Source of the DNA: Aquisalibacillus elongatus
GTDB taxonomy: Bacteria > Bacillota > Bacilli > Bacillales > Alkalibacillaceae
Reading direction: 5' to 3'
DNA length: 64,000 nucleotides
Assembly (NCBI RefSeq): GCF_003843875.1
Contig: NZ_RKRF01000008.1
Span: 496,001 to 560,000, forward strand
Shown here: piece after piece, positions 1-8,073 of the stretch
How positions within the stretch are numbered: the stretch's first letter is position 1
How the letters are laid out: each line of letters opens with the position of its first letter
The notes under the pieces: model-generated
The model's input: the letters and a program-made list of their open reading frames with translations, nothing else
Database searches by the model: none
Told to the model about the DNA's origin: nothing
Translations under genes and position numbers: made by a program

Positions 1-978
1 GTATTTAGCAGCACGTTGATAAGCAACATAGTCTGCTACATCGTTACCTGCATTTTCCCATTTTCCATCTTCATTTTTAACGAATGTTTGACCGAAAAGG
101 TCCCATCCGCCAAGGCTCATCGATAATACATCAGAACCATCATCAGCAGCTGAAATCATAGCATCATAAATCCAAGCCGATTCAGCTGAGCTAGTACCAA
201 ATACACGGTATGCACGTAGACCTAAGTCTGGTGCTACACCTAGCATACCGTTACCAGCACCAGCAATTGAGCCAGATACGTGGCTACCATGACCGTGGAG
301 GTCTACAAAATTATCTGGGTCACCAGTTTCATCTGGCTCCGTTCCTTGGAATCCACCTTCAGGAACAAAGTTTTTAGACCCATCAACTAGGTTCGGTGCT
401 AAGTCTTGGTGAGTAGGGTTAATCCCCGTATCAATAACAGCTACGACTGTATCATGAGAACCTGTGTGCTCCGCAAAGCTTGCACCGTTTTCAGTGATGC
501 GCTGAATGTCCCACTGGATTGGCCAGAATCCTGGCATTTCCATTCCAGCTTCATCTAAAAGGTCGCCATTAAGGTCGCCTAAAAGATCTCCATTGAGGTC
601 ACCGTATAAATCACCATACAGGTCACCATTTAAATCTCCTAAAAGATCACCTGATAAATCTAAATCACCATTGAATTCTACCGATTCTTGTTCAGGTAAG
701 TCCCAAGAAAGTGAAGGGCTTGCTGCTTGTACAGCTTTAAAACCTTTAATTTGATTTAGGTCGCCTTCAGTTCCTTTAACCTGATAATAACCAATTTCAG
801 GTACTTCATAAACAATTTCTGCATCTGTTAAGGACAGATCACCTTTGAATTGTTCTACTTTAGCATTGTTTTTCAGAACAACAGAATAGTAATCTTCTTC
901 TGCATCTGCACCTAAAGTAGTGAATGACATGGCTGCGATTGCGATTGCTGCAACCATTGCAATAATCCATTTACGCAT
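1..978 (-). CDS. Secreted S8 (subtilisin-like) serine protease, C-terminus cut off by the window
   Basis: Extracellular endopeptidase of the subtilase family. The visible 326 residues hold a signal peptide (residues 1 to about 26, basic start then an Ala-rich hydrophobic core), an inhibitor-type propeptide to about residue 90, an unusual Gly-Asp-Leu-x linker (residues 104-141), and the start of the catalytic domain. Two of the three catalytic residues are visible: Asp183 in VIDTGI and His230 in HGHGSH; the Ser region lies beyond base 1. Start is ATG at 978 behind a strong GGGGGAGG site. The gene is transcribed away from yvyE. Its closeness to degSU, whose orthologues control exoproteases in B. 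subtilis, is suggestive only. Family assignment is firm; exact substrate is unknown. Confidence 0.93.
   Translation of the reverse strand, partial: MRKWIIAMVAAIAIAAMSFTTLGADAEEDYYSVVLKNNAKVEQFKGDLSLTDAEIVYEVPEIGYYQVKGTEGDLNQIKGFKAVQAASPSLSWDLPEQESVEFNGDLDLSGDLLGDLNGDLYGDLYGDLNGDLLGDLNGDLLDEAGMEMPGFWPIQWDIQRITENGASFAEHTGSHDTVVAVIDTGINPTHQDLAPNLVDGSKNFVPEGGFQGTEPDETGDPDNFVDLHGHGSHVSGSIAGAGNGMLGVAPDLGLRAYRVFGTSSAESAWIYDAMISAADDGSDVLSMSLGGWDLFGQTFVKNEDGKWENAGNDVADYVAYQRAAKY
556..651 (-). repeat. In-frame 12-bp repeat coding eight Gly-Asp-Leu-x units
   Basis: Inside the protease gene, eight consecutive four-residue units G-D-L-(L/N/Y) cover residues 110-141, with one more GDL at 104-106. The codons vary between units (GGT/GGA/GGC, GAT/GAC, TTA/CTT/CTG/CTC), so the protein repeat is maintained although the DNA has drifted. 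It sits between propeptide and catalytic domain. Confidence 0.9.
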
Positions 979-1094
979 TAAGTTTCCTCCCCCTTAAATA
1001 ATTTTCTTACACTTAATTTAATTCTTTAATTTATCAAAATTTACCTACCGACTTTAGTTGTATTTCTTTCCTGGGTCGATAGACTCATAACAAT

Positions 1095-1120
1095 GAATTA
1101 TTATTAAATAATAATAATTC
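1095..1120. repeat. Perfect 11-bp AT-rich inverted repeat upstream of the protease gene
   Basis: GAATTATTATT and its exact complement are separated by AAAT. It lies about 120 bp upstream of the protease start, in a 390-bp gap that otherwise holds two hairpins and AT-rich DNA. It could be a regulator site or simply AT-rich sequence; the protein that would bind is unknown. Confidence 0.45.
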
Positions 1121-1277
1121 TAAATTTGTGATAAAATATGATTAATAAGAGCGATTTTTTGGCTTATTTTCAAAAAAATTTATCAACCATAAACCTATTG
1201 TATTAACTATACAACTATAATAAAATAAAAATTGACCTCGATCATAAAGGGTTATTTAGACGCTATCTTTTTATTTG

Positions 1278-1308
1278 CCTCTCACATTTGTGGGAGGTCT
1301 TTTTTTTA
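1278..1308 (+). terminator. Rho-independent terminator-like hairpin facing the + direction, with no + gene before it
   Basis: CCTCTCAC / GTGGGAGG pair over 8 bp (one G-U) with loop ATTT, followed by TCTTTTTTTT on the + strand. On the - strand no T-run follows. Both neighbouring genes run on the - strand, so this either ends an unannotated small + strand RNA starting within about 979-1270 or acts on read-through antisense transcription. Confidence 0.6.
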
Positions 1309-1320
1309 TCTTTTTTTAGC

Positions 1321-1352
1321 TAAACTAAAAGGCTCCACTTAACGTGCAGCCC
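1321..1352 (-). terminator. Probable terminator of yvyE
   Basis: Reading the - strand, GGCTGCAC and GTGGAGCC can pair with one mismatch around a 5-nt loop and are followed by TTTTAGTTTA. It lies just behind the yvyE stop codon. Confidence 0.55.
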
Positions 1353-1368
1353 TTACTATATATTGAGA

Positions 1369-2010
1369 TTAATTCAATTGAACATCTTCTTCTATATAAG
1401 CTTGATCTTTAAAATCTATGTGACCTTGCCCAGAAGTTAAATTAACTAACCAGTCGTTACAACTCTCTGCTTCTGAAATAGGAGCATAAATATTAAACGT
1501 TACTTGATCAAGATACTCAATTTTTTTTAATAAGAAAGAACTATTCCTCAACTCATTTTCAACTTTTCCAATCAGATGATAGTCAACTTTTAGTTGAATG
1601 TGCTGCATTAGTGAGCGACGGACAATGCCAACAGCTTTTATAGCTTCCGATGTAGAGCTAGAATAAGCGCGGATTAATCCGCCTGCACCTAATTTAATGC
1701 CACCAAAGTAACGGGTCACAATAATGGTTGTATCTTTAAGGTCCATTTGTTTCAGAACTTCCAGCATGGGAACGCCAGCAGTTCCGCTAGGTTCGCCGTC
1801 GTCATGGGCTTTTTGAGTTAAGTTTTGTTCGCCAATCATATAGGCCGAGCAGTTGTGTGTCGCGGATTTATGTTCTTTTTTGATTTGTTGAATGAATTCT
1901 TGTGCTTCTTCTTCCGTTTCAGTGCGTTTGACGTGTCCGATGAAACGAGACTTTTGAATTTCGATTTCATGTGAACCTTCTTCTTTTATTGTTAAATAAT
2001 GTTCAAGCAT
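1369..2010 (-). CDS. yvyE: YigZ/IMPACT family protein YvyE
   Basis: Conserved cytosolic protein of the UPF0029/IMPACT family, 213 residues. The N-terminal domain has the family pattern KSRFIGH near residues 20-26 and DDGEPSGTAG with RYFGGIKLGAGGLIRAY (about residues 90-125), followed by a C-terminal ferredoxin-like domain. Biochemical role in bacteria is not settled. I chose the ATG at 2010: an in-frame ATG at 2028 overlaps the AGAGGAG ribosome site, which is well spaced for the downstream ATG, and the family normally begins at this MLxxY. It is divergent from degS, as in B. subtilis. Confidence 0.9.
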   Translation of the reverse strand: MLEHYLTIKEEGSHEIEIQKSRFIGHVKRTETEEEAQEFIQQIKKEHKSATHNCSAYMIGEQNLTQKAHDDGEPSGTAGVPMLEVLKQMDLKDTTIIVTRYFGGIKLGAGGLIRAYSSSTSEAIKAVGIVRRSLMQHIQLKVDYHLIGKVENELRNSSFLLKKIEYLDQVTFNIYAPISEAESCNDWLVNLTSGQGHIDFKDQAYIEEDVQLN

Positions 2011-2160
2011 ATGCATGGCTCCTCTCAAATTTTATTATAAAGAAGTAGTATTTAAAGAGCAAAGTGTGTATTCGACATAATTTAATGATAAAATATGACT
2101 ATAACCCTCGTGAAAAAAGTCTGATACTCGAATGGATATAGACACATTGGAGGAATTGTA

Positions 2161-3306
2161 ATGTCGGTGACGAAAGAAAATGAACGCGCACTTGACCAGG
2201 TCATCGAAGATATGATGGACGTGGTTAACAACAGTAAGCAAGAAGTTTTTGAAATCGGAGAAGAGTCACGAAAACAACAAGAAGTTTTAACGAGCGAAGT
2301 GAAGGAAATTAAGCAAGAAGTAGAGAATATTATTAAAGAGAGTGATGAATTAGAGAGACGACTTAAGGCCTCAAGAGTACGGTTATCAGAAGTGAGTAAG
2401 CATTTTGACCAGTACTCAGAGGAGGAAGTGCGCAAAGTTTATAATAGTACACACGAGCTGCAGACTCAGCTTGTGGTCCAACGGCAGAAGGAAGTGGCGT
2501 TAATTAAACGCCGTGATGATCTTGAGCAACGGATAAAAGCATTAACGAACAATGTTGAACGTGCTGAAAAATTGATGAGTAAAATTAATGTTATATCAAC
2601 CTATTTACAAGAAGATTTTAAAGAAGTGAATCAAGCACTAGAATCGGCAAAAGAAAAGCATGAGTTTGGCCTGCAGATTATTGAAGCTCAGGAAGAGGAG
2701 CGTCGTAAACTTTCTCGTGAAATTCATGATGGGCCAGCGCAAATGTTAGCCAATGTGTTGATTCGTTCTGATATAGTAGATAAAACGATTAAACAAAAAG
2801 GAATCGATGAAGCGGTTAAAGAGATCCGAGAGATGAAAGAGATGGCTCGAAACGCTTTATATGAAGTGAGACGAATTATTTATGATTTACGGCCGATGGC
2901 TTTGGACGACTTAGGACTTGTTCCGACATTACGAAAGTATCTAACAACTGTTGAAGATTATCATAATTTAAAAGTTCAGTTTGACGTAAGAGGTAAGGAA
3001 ATGCGTTATGGGCAAAAGTTTGAAGCCGCTGTATTCCGTATGGTGCAAGAAGCTGTGCAAAATGCGTTGAAGCATGCGGAAGCGAGCTTAATTAAAGTTT
3101 TATTCGAAACCACCCAGCATCAGTTAAATGTCATCGTCATTGATGATGGGGTTGGATTTGACCAAAGTGAAAAGAAAAATCAGTCATTTGGCTTGATTGG
3201 TATGAGAGAACGAATAGAAATGTTAGACGGCGAGTTAAAAGTTGAATCTCAAATAGGAGATGGCACTAAGGTTAAAATTTCTTTACCAATTGTTTACGAA
3301 GGTTAA
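2161..3306 (+). CDS. degS: Sensor histidine kinase DegS
   Basis: Cytoplasmic sensor kinase that phosphorylates DegU to control exoenzymes, competence and motility. 381 residues, close to the B. subtilis length. Residues 1 to about 170 form long coiled coils (DegS sensor domain, no membrane segment); the HisKA_3 dimerisation domain carries the phospho-acceptor His189 in REIHDGPAQ; the HATPase domain has the N box (QNALKHA), the G1 box DDGVGF and a second box with SFGLIGMRER. The ATG follows a GGAGG site at about 2149. degU follows 54 bp later. Confidence 0.97.
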   Translation: MSVTKENERALDQVIEDMMDVVNNSKQEVFEIGEESRKQQEVLTSEVKEIKQEVENIIKESDELERRLKASRVRLSEVSKHFDQYSEEEVRKVYNSTHELQTQLVVQRQKEVALIKRRDDLEQRIKALTNNVERAEKLMSKINVISTYLQEDFKEVNQALESAKEKHEFGLQIIEAQEEERRKLSREIHDGPAQMLANVLIRSDIVDKTIKQKGIDEAVKEIREMKEMARNALYEVRRIIYDLRPMALDDLGLVPTLRKYLTTVEDYHNLKVQFDVRGKEMRYGQKFEAAVFRMVQEAVQNALKHAEASLIKVLFETTQHQLNVIVIDDGVGFDQSEKKNQSFGLIGMRERIEMLDGELKVESQIGDGTKVKISLPIVYEG

Positions 3307-3360
3307 AATGAAAAAGCTAGTCATGTATACTGAAACTGGAAATGGAAACTGGGAGGTTTA

Positions 3361-4065
3361 ATGATGGGAACAAGGATCGCGTTAATAGATGACCATAAAT
3401 TATTCCGCGAAGGTGTAAAGCGGATTTTAGAATTTGAAGAGGGCTTCGAAGTTGTAGCAGAAGGGAATGATGGGTCTGAAGGGGTTCAGATCGTCAATCA
3501 GACAAACCCTGATATTGTGATTATGGATATCAACATGCCAGGAATTAATGGCGTTGAAGCCACTCGAGAACTAATCGAACAATTTGAAGACTTACGCGTG
3601 ATTATTTTATCGATACATGATGATGAATCCTATGTCACACATGCCTTACAATCAGGCGCACTAGGGTACATGTTAAAAGAAATGGATACAGACGAGCTCG
3701 TGAACGCTATTAAAATTGTTAGCGAAGGCGGCTCATACGTTCATCCAAAAGTTACACATAATTTAGTGAGAGACTATCACCGTTTAGCGTTAAGTGGGTC
3801 TAAGTCAGGCAATGAAACGCAGACAAGCAGTTATTTTCAGCCAGTAGAATATCGCAAACCACTTCATTTGTTGACACGACGTGAATGTGAAGTATTGCAA
3901 CTTATGGCTGATGGCCAAAGCAACCGAGGAATTTCCGAGACACTCTATATTAGTGAAAAAACAGTAAAAAACCACGTCTCAAACATTTTACAAAAAATGA
4001 ATGTGAACGACCGCACCCAAGCTGTAGTGACAGCGATTAAAAATGGGTGGGTTGAAGTTAGATAG
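3361..4065 (+). CDS. degU: Two-component response regulator DegU
   Basis: DNA-binding partner of DegS, NarL/FixJ family. Receiver domain at residues 5-120 with acidic Asp10/Asp11 and phospho-acceptor Asp56 in [10 protein letters not shown]; LuxR-type helix-turn-helix at the C-terminus ([18 protein letters not shown] to [11 protein letters not shown]). There are two ATGs in a row (3361 and 3364) behind GGGAGG; the second is better spaced, but numbering from the first puts the key Asp at 56 as in B. subtilis. A strong terminator follows, so degSU appear to end as a unit. Confidence 0.96.
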   Translation: MMGTRIALIDDHKLFREGVKRILEFEEGFEVVAEGNDGSEGVQIVNQTNPDIVIMDINMPGINGVEATRELIEQFEDLRVIILSIHDDESYVTHALQSGALGYMLKEMDTDELVNAIKIVSEGGSYVHPKVTHNLVRDYHRLALSGSKSGNETQTSSYFQPVEYRKPLHLLTRRECEVLQLMADGQSNRGISETLYISEKTVKNHVSNILQKMNVNDRTQAVVTAIKNGWVEVR

Positions 4066-4071
4066 TTAAAA

Positions 4072-4099
4072 TCCGCCGGAGCTCCGGCGGATTTTTTGA
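4072..4099 (+). terminator. Strong rho-independent terminator of degSU
   Basis: ATCCGCCGGA and its complement form a perfect GC-rich palindrome at 4072-4093, followed by TTTTTT. Confidence 0.95.
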
Positions 4100-4110
4100 T
4101 ATTTGGCTGA

Positions 4111-4246
4111 GTGTTCAAAAGAAGGGTATTAGTGCTCAAAAGGAAGCATTAAGTGCTCAAAAGAGGAAAATGACTGCTCAAAACAAGGAAAATAGTGCTC
4201 AAAACAAGTAAATTAGTAGTCAAAAGAAGATCTAAGTTCCAAAATT
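4111..4246 (+). repeat. 21-bp-period intergenic array (array A), 6-7 units
   Basis: Cores AGTG(C/T)TCAAAA start at 4111, 4132, 4153, 4174, 4195 and 4216, exactly 21 bp apart; a decayed seventh follows near 4236. Eleven bases are conserved and ten vary, mostly purines such as GAGGAAAAT. It begins 11 bp behind the degU terminator and ends about 60 bp before degV. Stop codons occur and no open frame with a ribosome site covers it. Confidence 0.92.
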
Positions 4247-4308
4247 TTTTCGCAAATATCTTCATTCTATAGTAAAATTAAACTAAACAATTAGAGAGGG
4301 GTGAAGTC

Positions 4309-5154
4309 ATGAAAACTGTAGTCGTGACGGACAGTACAGCTTACATACCGGAAGAGCAGTTGAAGGAATTGAACATCCATGTTGTTCCGCTTTCTGTGAC
4401 GTTTGGACAAGAGTCGTACCGTGAGCTTTATGATATTACGACGAAAGAGTTTTATGAAAAAGTTCGCCAGTCGGACGAGCTTCCTAAAACGTCGCAGCCT
4501 TCAATTGGTGATGTTCTGACAAAGTATGAAGAACTGGCGCAAGAGTACGATGCAATTATATCTATTCATTTATCAAGTGGTGTTAGTGGTACTTATCAGG
4601 CGGCGGTTTCGGCTGGGCAATCTGTTGAGGGTGTCGAGGTGTATCCTTACGATTCTGAAATTAGCTGTATGGCGCAAGGTTTTTATGTGTTGCGTGCGGC
4701 TGAAATGGCGCAACAAGACAATGGGCCAGAGGCGATTTTAGAAGCGATGGATGACATTAAAAAAGAAATGCGTGCCTACTTCATGGTAGATGACCTCAGT
4801 CACTTGGCGCGTGGCGGTCGTTTGAACGGCGCTCAGGCAATGGTTGGAAGCTTACTTCAAGTAAAGCCAATCCTTCATTTTGAAGATAAAAAAATTGTTC
4901 CATTTGAAAAAATTCGCACAAGCAAAAAGGCGTATAAGCGAATGGAAGAGTTACTGAAAGAAACCGCGGACCAGGCGGAAGAGGTCAAAGCTTGCATTAT
5001 CCATGCAGAGCGTGAAGAAAAAGCGATCAAGTGGAAAGAAGAGCTTGAGGACAAATTCCCGAATGTTAATTTTGAAATTAGTTATTTTGGTCCTGTCATT
5101 GGAACGCACTTAGGAGAAGGCGGAATGGGCCTTTTCTGGTACAAAGTTAAATAA
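4309..5154 (+). CDS. degV: DegV family fatty-acid-binding protein
   Basis: Soluble lipid-binding protein; DegV/FakB proteins hold a fatty acid and can deliver it to the FakA kinase. 281 residues, full length. N-terminal motif VTDSTAYIP (the conserved T/DS region), SQPS at about residues 63-66 and the fatty-acid headgroup region (SGVSGTYQ) are present, with the GGRLNG loop and C-terminal HLGEGGMGLFWY matching the family. ATG at 4309 follows GAGAGGGG. It sits behind degU as in B. subtilis, but the terminator and array A between them argue for its own promoter. Confidence 0.93.
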   Translation: MKTVVVTDSTAYIPEEQLKELNIHVVPLSVTFGQESYRELYDITTKEFYEKVRQSDELPKTSQPSIGDVLTKYEELAQEYDAIISIHLSSGVSGTYQAAVSAGQSVEGVEVYPYDSEISCMAQGFYVLRAAEMAQQDNGPEAILEAMDDIKKEMRAYFMVDDLSHLARGGRLNGAQAMVGSLLQVKPILHFEDKKIVPFEKIRTSKKAYKRMEELLKETADQAEEVKACIIHAEREEKAIKWKEELEDKFPNVNFEISYFGPVIGTHLGEGGMGLFWYKVK

Positions 5155-5182
5155 GTTTGCAATTATATTTATCATTATATCC

Positions 5183-5216
5183 AATCAGACAGGTCACTTA
5201 TCTGTCTGATTTTTTA
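5183..5216 (+). terminator. Rho-independent terminator of degV
   Basis: AATCAGACAG pairs with CTGTCTGATT around a 9-nt loop, followed by TTTT. It ends only a few bases before the comFA ribosome site. Confidence 0.88.
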
Positions 5217-5229
5217 TGGAGGTATGCCT

Positions 5230-6546
5230 ATGGATGCTAACCAATTTTCAGGAAAACTTCTATTAAAACATGAGTGGAACTTGGATGATGAGTTGTTTGA
5301 GTTATGGCTTCAGAAAAAGTGGATTCAAGAAGTGCCTGGAATCGTTCGAAAGTTTGGGGTGACGATGTGCCAGCGGTGTTTTAATACTGAGAAAAAATAC
5401 TTTGGCCTTATGCCGGGTGACATCACCTATTGCCGAAAATGTGTTGCAATGGGGCGGTTGAGTGAGCGTGAGCCTCTTTACAGGTGGTCGGGGCCTGAAA
5501 ATGAGCTCGAACCTATCCCCAACAGCTGCGCTTGGGAAGGGAAATTGACCCCACTTCAAGAAGAGGCAGCCCATGCTATCGTGAGAACAATTCAAACAAA
5601 AAAGAGACTTCTCATCAGTGCCGTTTGTGGCGCAGGTAAAACTGAAATGCTCTATAAAGGAATCGAATACGCCGCCGAGCATGGCCTTCGCCTTTGCATC
5701 GCAACGCCTAGGCAAGATGTTGTTAGAGAACTAGCACCAAGGTTAAGACGAGATTTTCCTAGTTTAACGTCAGCTGCTCTTTATGGTGACTCAACGGAAC
5801 GAGACCACGGGGCACACCTCGTCATCGCGACCACCCACCAAATGCTCCGTTATCAAAACGCCTTCGATGTCATTATCGTTGATGAAGTCGATGCCTTCCC
5901 TTTTCATAAAGACCGATCACTGCCAAAGGCTGTCAATCGTGCGCTAAAACCCAAACACGCTCTTATCTATTTAACCGCAACCCCTAGATTCAACCTAAAA
6001 CTTCAAACCGCATTAAAATTGATTCCAACCGTCTCCATCCCTATGCGTTACCACGAACACCCACTACCTGTTCCAACGTTTAAACGCGTCCACCAACTAG
6101 AAAAACAACTGCAAGCATACGAATTACCAAAGTTAATACTCGATTGGATTGAAGAACGTAAGGGAAGACGTTTTTTACTATTCACTCCAACAATCGAACT
6201 TGCCCAAACCCTTTCTCAATCACTCAGTATTCCCTATGTCCATTCGGAAAGCCCTGACCGTAAAGAACTCGTGATGAAATTTCGAACCCATCAATTAAAT
6301 GCGTTAATCACCACAACGATTTTAGAGAGAGGCGTGACATTTCCGTCGATTGATGTAGCGGTATTGTTAGCTGACCATCATGTGTTTGATGAAGCGGCAC
6401 TTGTTCAAATTGCTGGACGAGTGGGGCGCAGCGCGGATGATCCGACTGGTGACATTACATTTTTTTACGAACAAAAAACCAATGCGATGGTAGCCGCGAG
6501 GCAATACACACGGATAAAAAATAAAGAAGCACAAAGGAAGCGATGA
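5230..6546 (+). CDS. comFA: DEAD-box helicase-like DNA uptake ATPase ComFA
   Basis: Membrane-associated ATPase that drives single-stranded DNA import during transformation. 438 residues. A four-cysteine zinc motif (CQRC ... CRKC) lies in the first 80 residues; Walker A is CGAGKT at 134-138 and Walker B is DEVD at 218-221; the C-terminal helicase domain includes TTTILERGVTFPSIDVAV and QIAGRVGRS. I place the start at the ATG at 5230, 7 bases behind GGAGG; the ATG at 5224 is too close. comFC follows one base after the stop. The comFB gene that separates the two in B. subtilis is absent here. Confidence 0.94.
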   Translation: MDANQFSGKLLLKHEWNLDDELFELWLQKKWIQEVPGIVRKFGVTMCQRCFNTEKKYFGLMPGDITYCRKCVAMGRLSEREPLYRWSGPENELEPIPNSCAWEGKLTPLQEEAAHAIVRTIQTKKRLLISAVCGAGKTEMLYKGIEYAAEHGLRLCIATPRQDVVRELAPRLRRDFPSLTSAALYGDSTERDHGAHLVIATTHQMLRYQNAFDVIIVDEVDAFPFHKDRSLPKAVNRALKPKHALIYLTATPRFNLKLQTALKLIPTVSIPMRYHEHPLPVPTFKRVHQLEKQLQAYELPKLILDWIEERKGRRFLLFTPTIELAQTLSQSLSIPYVHSESPDRKELVMKFRTHQLNALITTTILERGVTFPSIDVAVLLADHHVFDEAALVQIAGRVGRSADDPTGDITFFYEQKTNAMVAARQYTRIKNKEAQRKR

Positions 6547-6547
6547 T

Positions 6548-7225
6548 ATGCACTGCTTAATCTGTTTTCGTGACATAACGGAAGCGACGACTTGGCAGAA
6601 TTTATGGACCGTTAAAGAGAAAAATATTTGTGACGACTGTGAATCAAAATTCGAAAAAGTCAAGGGTTCAACACTATGTGAAAAATGTATGAAGCCAGTT
6701 TCAGAAGAAGTTAACCTTTGTGGTGATTGTTATGAATGGCAAGAGCGTTTTCAACAAGATCCTTTAATCCAAAACGTGTCCATTTTCACTTATAACGACT
6801 ATATGAAAGACGTCATGGCGTGCTTTAAATACAGAGGAGATTATGAGTTAGTTCATGTGTTTAAAGAAGCCATCAAGGATACTTTCAGCGAACATTTCAA
6901 ACATTCATTTCAACTCGTCCCAATTCCCTTAAGCGACGAACGACTATCCGAGCGTGGCTTTAACCAAGCCGAAGCGCTCGCACAACTGATTGATCTACCA
7001 ATTTACAACGTTTTAAAACGAACCCATTCCGAAAAGCAATCAAAGAAATCCAAACTAGAGCGCCTGACGTCTAAAAATCCTTTTCGAGCTAATCATCCGA
7101 TCTCCGGAGATGTATTAATAATCGATGACATTTACACAACTGGTACAACCTTACGACAAGCTGCACAAACACTAATTGACCATGGCGCAACAACCGTTTC
7201 CTCATTAACTTTAATCAGAAGCTAA
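6548..7225 (+). CDS. comFC: Competence phosphoribosyltransferase-like protein ComFC
   Basis: Cytosolic partner of ComFA needed for efficient transformation. 225 residues. Four CxxC pairs in the first 65 residues (CLIC, CDDC, CEKC, CGDC) form a double zinc ribbon; the C-terminal domain is a type I phosphoribosyltransferase fold with the PRPP loop IIDDIYTTGTT at about residues 191-201. Start ATG at 6548, one base behind the comFA stop, so translation is likely coupled. Confidence 0.93.
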   Translation: MHCLICFRDITEATTWQNLWTVKEKNICDDCESKFEKVKGSTLCEKCMKPVSEEVNLCGDCYEWQERFQQDPLIQNVSIFTYNDYMKDVMACFKYRGDYELVHVFKEAIKDTFSEHFKHSFQLVPIPLSDERLSERGFNQAEALAQLIDLPIYNVLKRTHSEKQSKKSKLERLTSKNPFRANHPISGDVLIIDDIYTTGTTLRQAAQTLIDHGATTVSSLTLIRS

Positions 7226-7244
7226 AAAATTACACAAACCTACT

Positions 7245-7272
7245 TTGTGATTCGTTCTTTTTGCCGATATAA
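7245..7272 (+). promoter_or_regulatory. Probable promoter for yvyF (SigA-like, overlapping a SigD -10 motif)
   Basis: TTGTGA, 16 bases, TATAAT fits a SigA promoter; the -10 region also contains GCCGATAT at 7263-7270, an exact SigD -10 match, but no good TAAA lies at the SigD -35 distance. The B. subtilis yvyF-flgM operon is known to be partly SigD driven. Confidence 0.55.
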
Positions 7273-7303
7273 TAGAAAGAAGAATATACGGGGAGGATCC
7301 ATT

Positions 7304-7720
7304 ATGGGAGATTTAGCGAATTGCCCTCGCTGTGGCGCATTGTTTTTAAAAGGGCCATTGGACGTTTGTCAAAATTGTTATCAAGAGGAAGAAGAAAAGT
7401 TCGATTTAGTCTATCAATTCATTCGTCAAAAGAAAAATAGAATGGCGACTGTGCTTGAAGTTTCAAGTGAGACTGGTGTTGAGGAAAAGTTGATCATGAA
7501 GTGGGTACATCAAAAAAGACTACATCCAGCTCAATTTCCGAATTTGACATACCCTTGTGAAAGGTGCAGTAACCCGATTCGTGAAGGGAAGCTGTGCAAA
7601 GACTGTGCGGATGAGTTGAAAGAAGGTTTTAATGATGAACAACCGAAGACCATTGCTGAGAAAGAAGCAGAGTATGAGAAAAATAGAGCCTATATCAATG
7701 TTTCAAAATGGGAATCATAA
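7304..7720 (+). CDS. yvyF: Flagellar operon protein YvyF (TIGR03826 type)
   Basis: Small zinc-ribbon protein always found next to flgM in Bacillaceae; its function is not established. 138 residues. Two cysteine clusters are visible: CPRCGALF with CQNC near the N-terminus, and CERC with CKDC near residues 87-106, flanking a short helical, MerR/excisionase-like segment (MATVLEVSSETGVEEK). Start ATG at 7304, 10 bases behind GGGGAGG, matching the MGxLANCPxC start of the family. flgM follows after 71 bp containing a SigD promoter. Confidence 0.9.
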   Translation: MGDLANCPRCGALFLKGPLDVCQNCYQEEEEKFDLVYQFIRQKKNRMATVLEVSSETGVEEKLIMKWVHQKRLHPAQFPNLTYPCERCSNPIREGKLCKDCADELKEGFNDEQPKTIAEKEAEYEKNRAYINVSKWES

Positions 7721-7725
7721 ACACT

Positions 7726-7751
7726 TAAACTTTTTAATTTATATCCGATAT
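7726..7751 (+). promoter_or_regulatory. SigD promoter upstream of flgM
   Basis: TAAA at 7726-7729, a 14-base spacer and TCCGATAT at 7744-7751 closely match the SigD consensus TAAA-N14/15-GCCGATAT. Confidence 0.8.
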
Positions 7752-7791
7752 ATAATATAGAGAGAATGTTCGTAAAAGAGGTGAATCGAAA

Positions 7792-8061
7792 GTGAAGGTA
7801 AATCCAACAAACGGTTCGAACCTAAACGTGTATAAGCAACAGCTTCAAAAGCAAGATGACACCAAACAAACCCAGAAAACTCAAGATAAAATAGAAATCT
7901 CAAATCAAGCGAAGAAGCTACAAGAAGGCAATAGCTTAGTAGAAGCTCGTCAGGAAAAGGTTCAGAACTTAAAACAACAAGTTCAAGACGGCAACTATGA
8001 CATAGACCCTAAGAAAACGGCAGAGAAAATGATTGATTTTTGGACGAATAAACAGGTTTAA
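7792..8061 (+). CDS. flgM: Anti-sigma factor FlgM
   Basis: Binds and inhibits SigD until the flagellar hook is complete; acts in the cytosol. 89 residues, normal size. The N-terminal half is polar and Gln-rich (disordered), and the C-terminal half has the conserved DKIEISNQAKKLQ and VQNLKQQVQDGNYDIDPKKTAEKMI helices that contact the sigma factor. GTG start at 7792 with AGAGGTGA upstream. A SigD-type promoter in front suggests it is turned on by the factor it inhibits, as in B. subtilis. Confidence 0.95.
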   Translation: MKVNPTNGSNLNVYKQQLQKQDDTKQTQKTQDKIEISNQAKKLQEGNSLVEARQEKVQNLKQQVQDGNYDIDPKKTAEKMIDFWTNKQV

Positions 8062-8073
8062 GGAGAGGATCCT

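Noticed and set aside
506-754. A + strand open frame with repeated Ser-Pro-Lys/Arg units
   Set aside because: It is the antisense shadow of the GDLx repeat of the protease gene and has no ribosome site.
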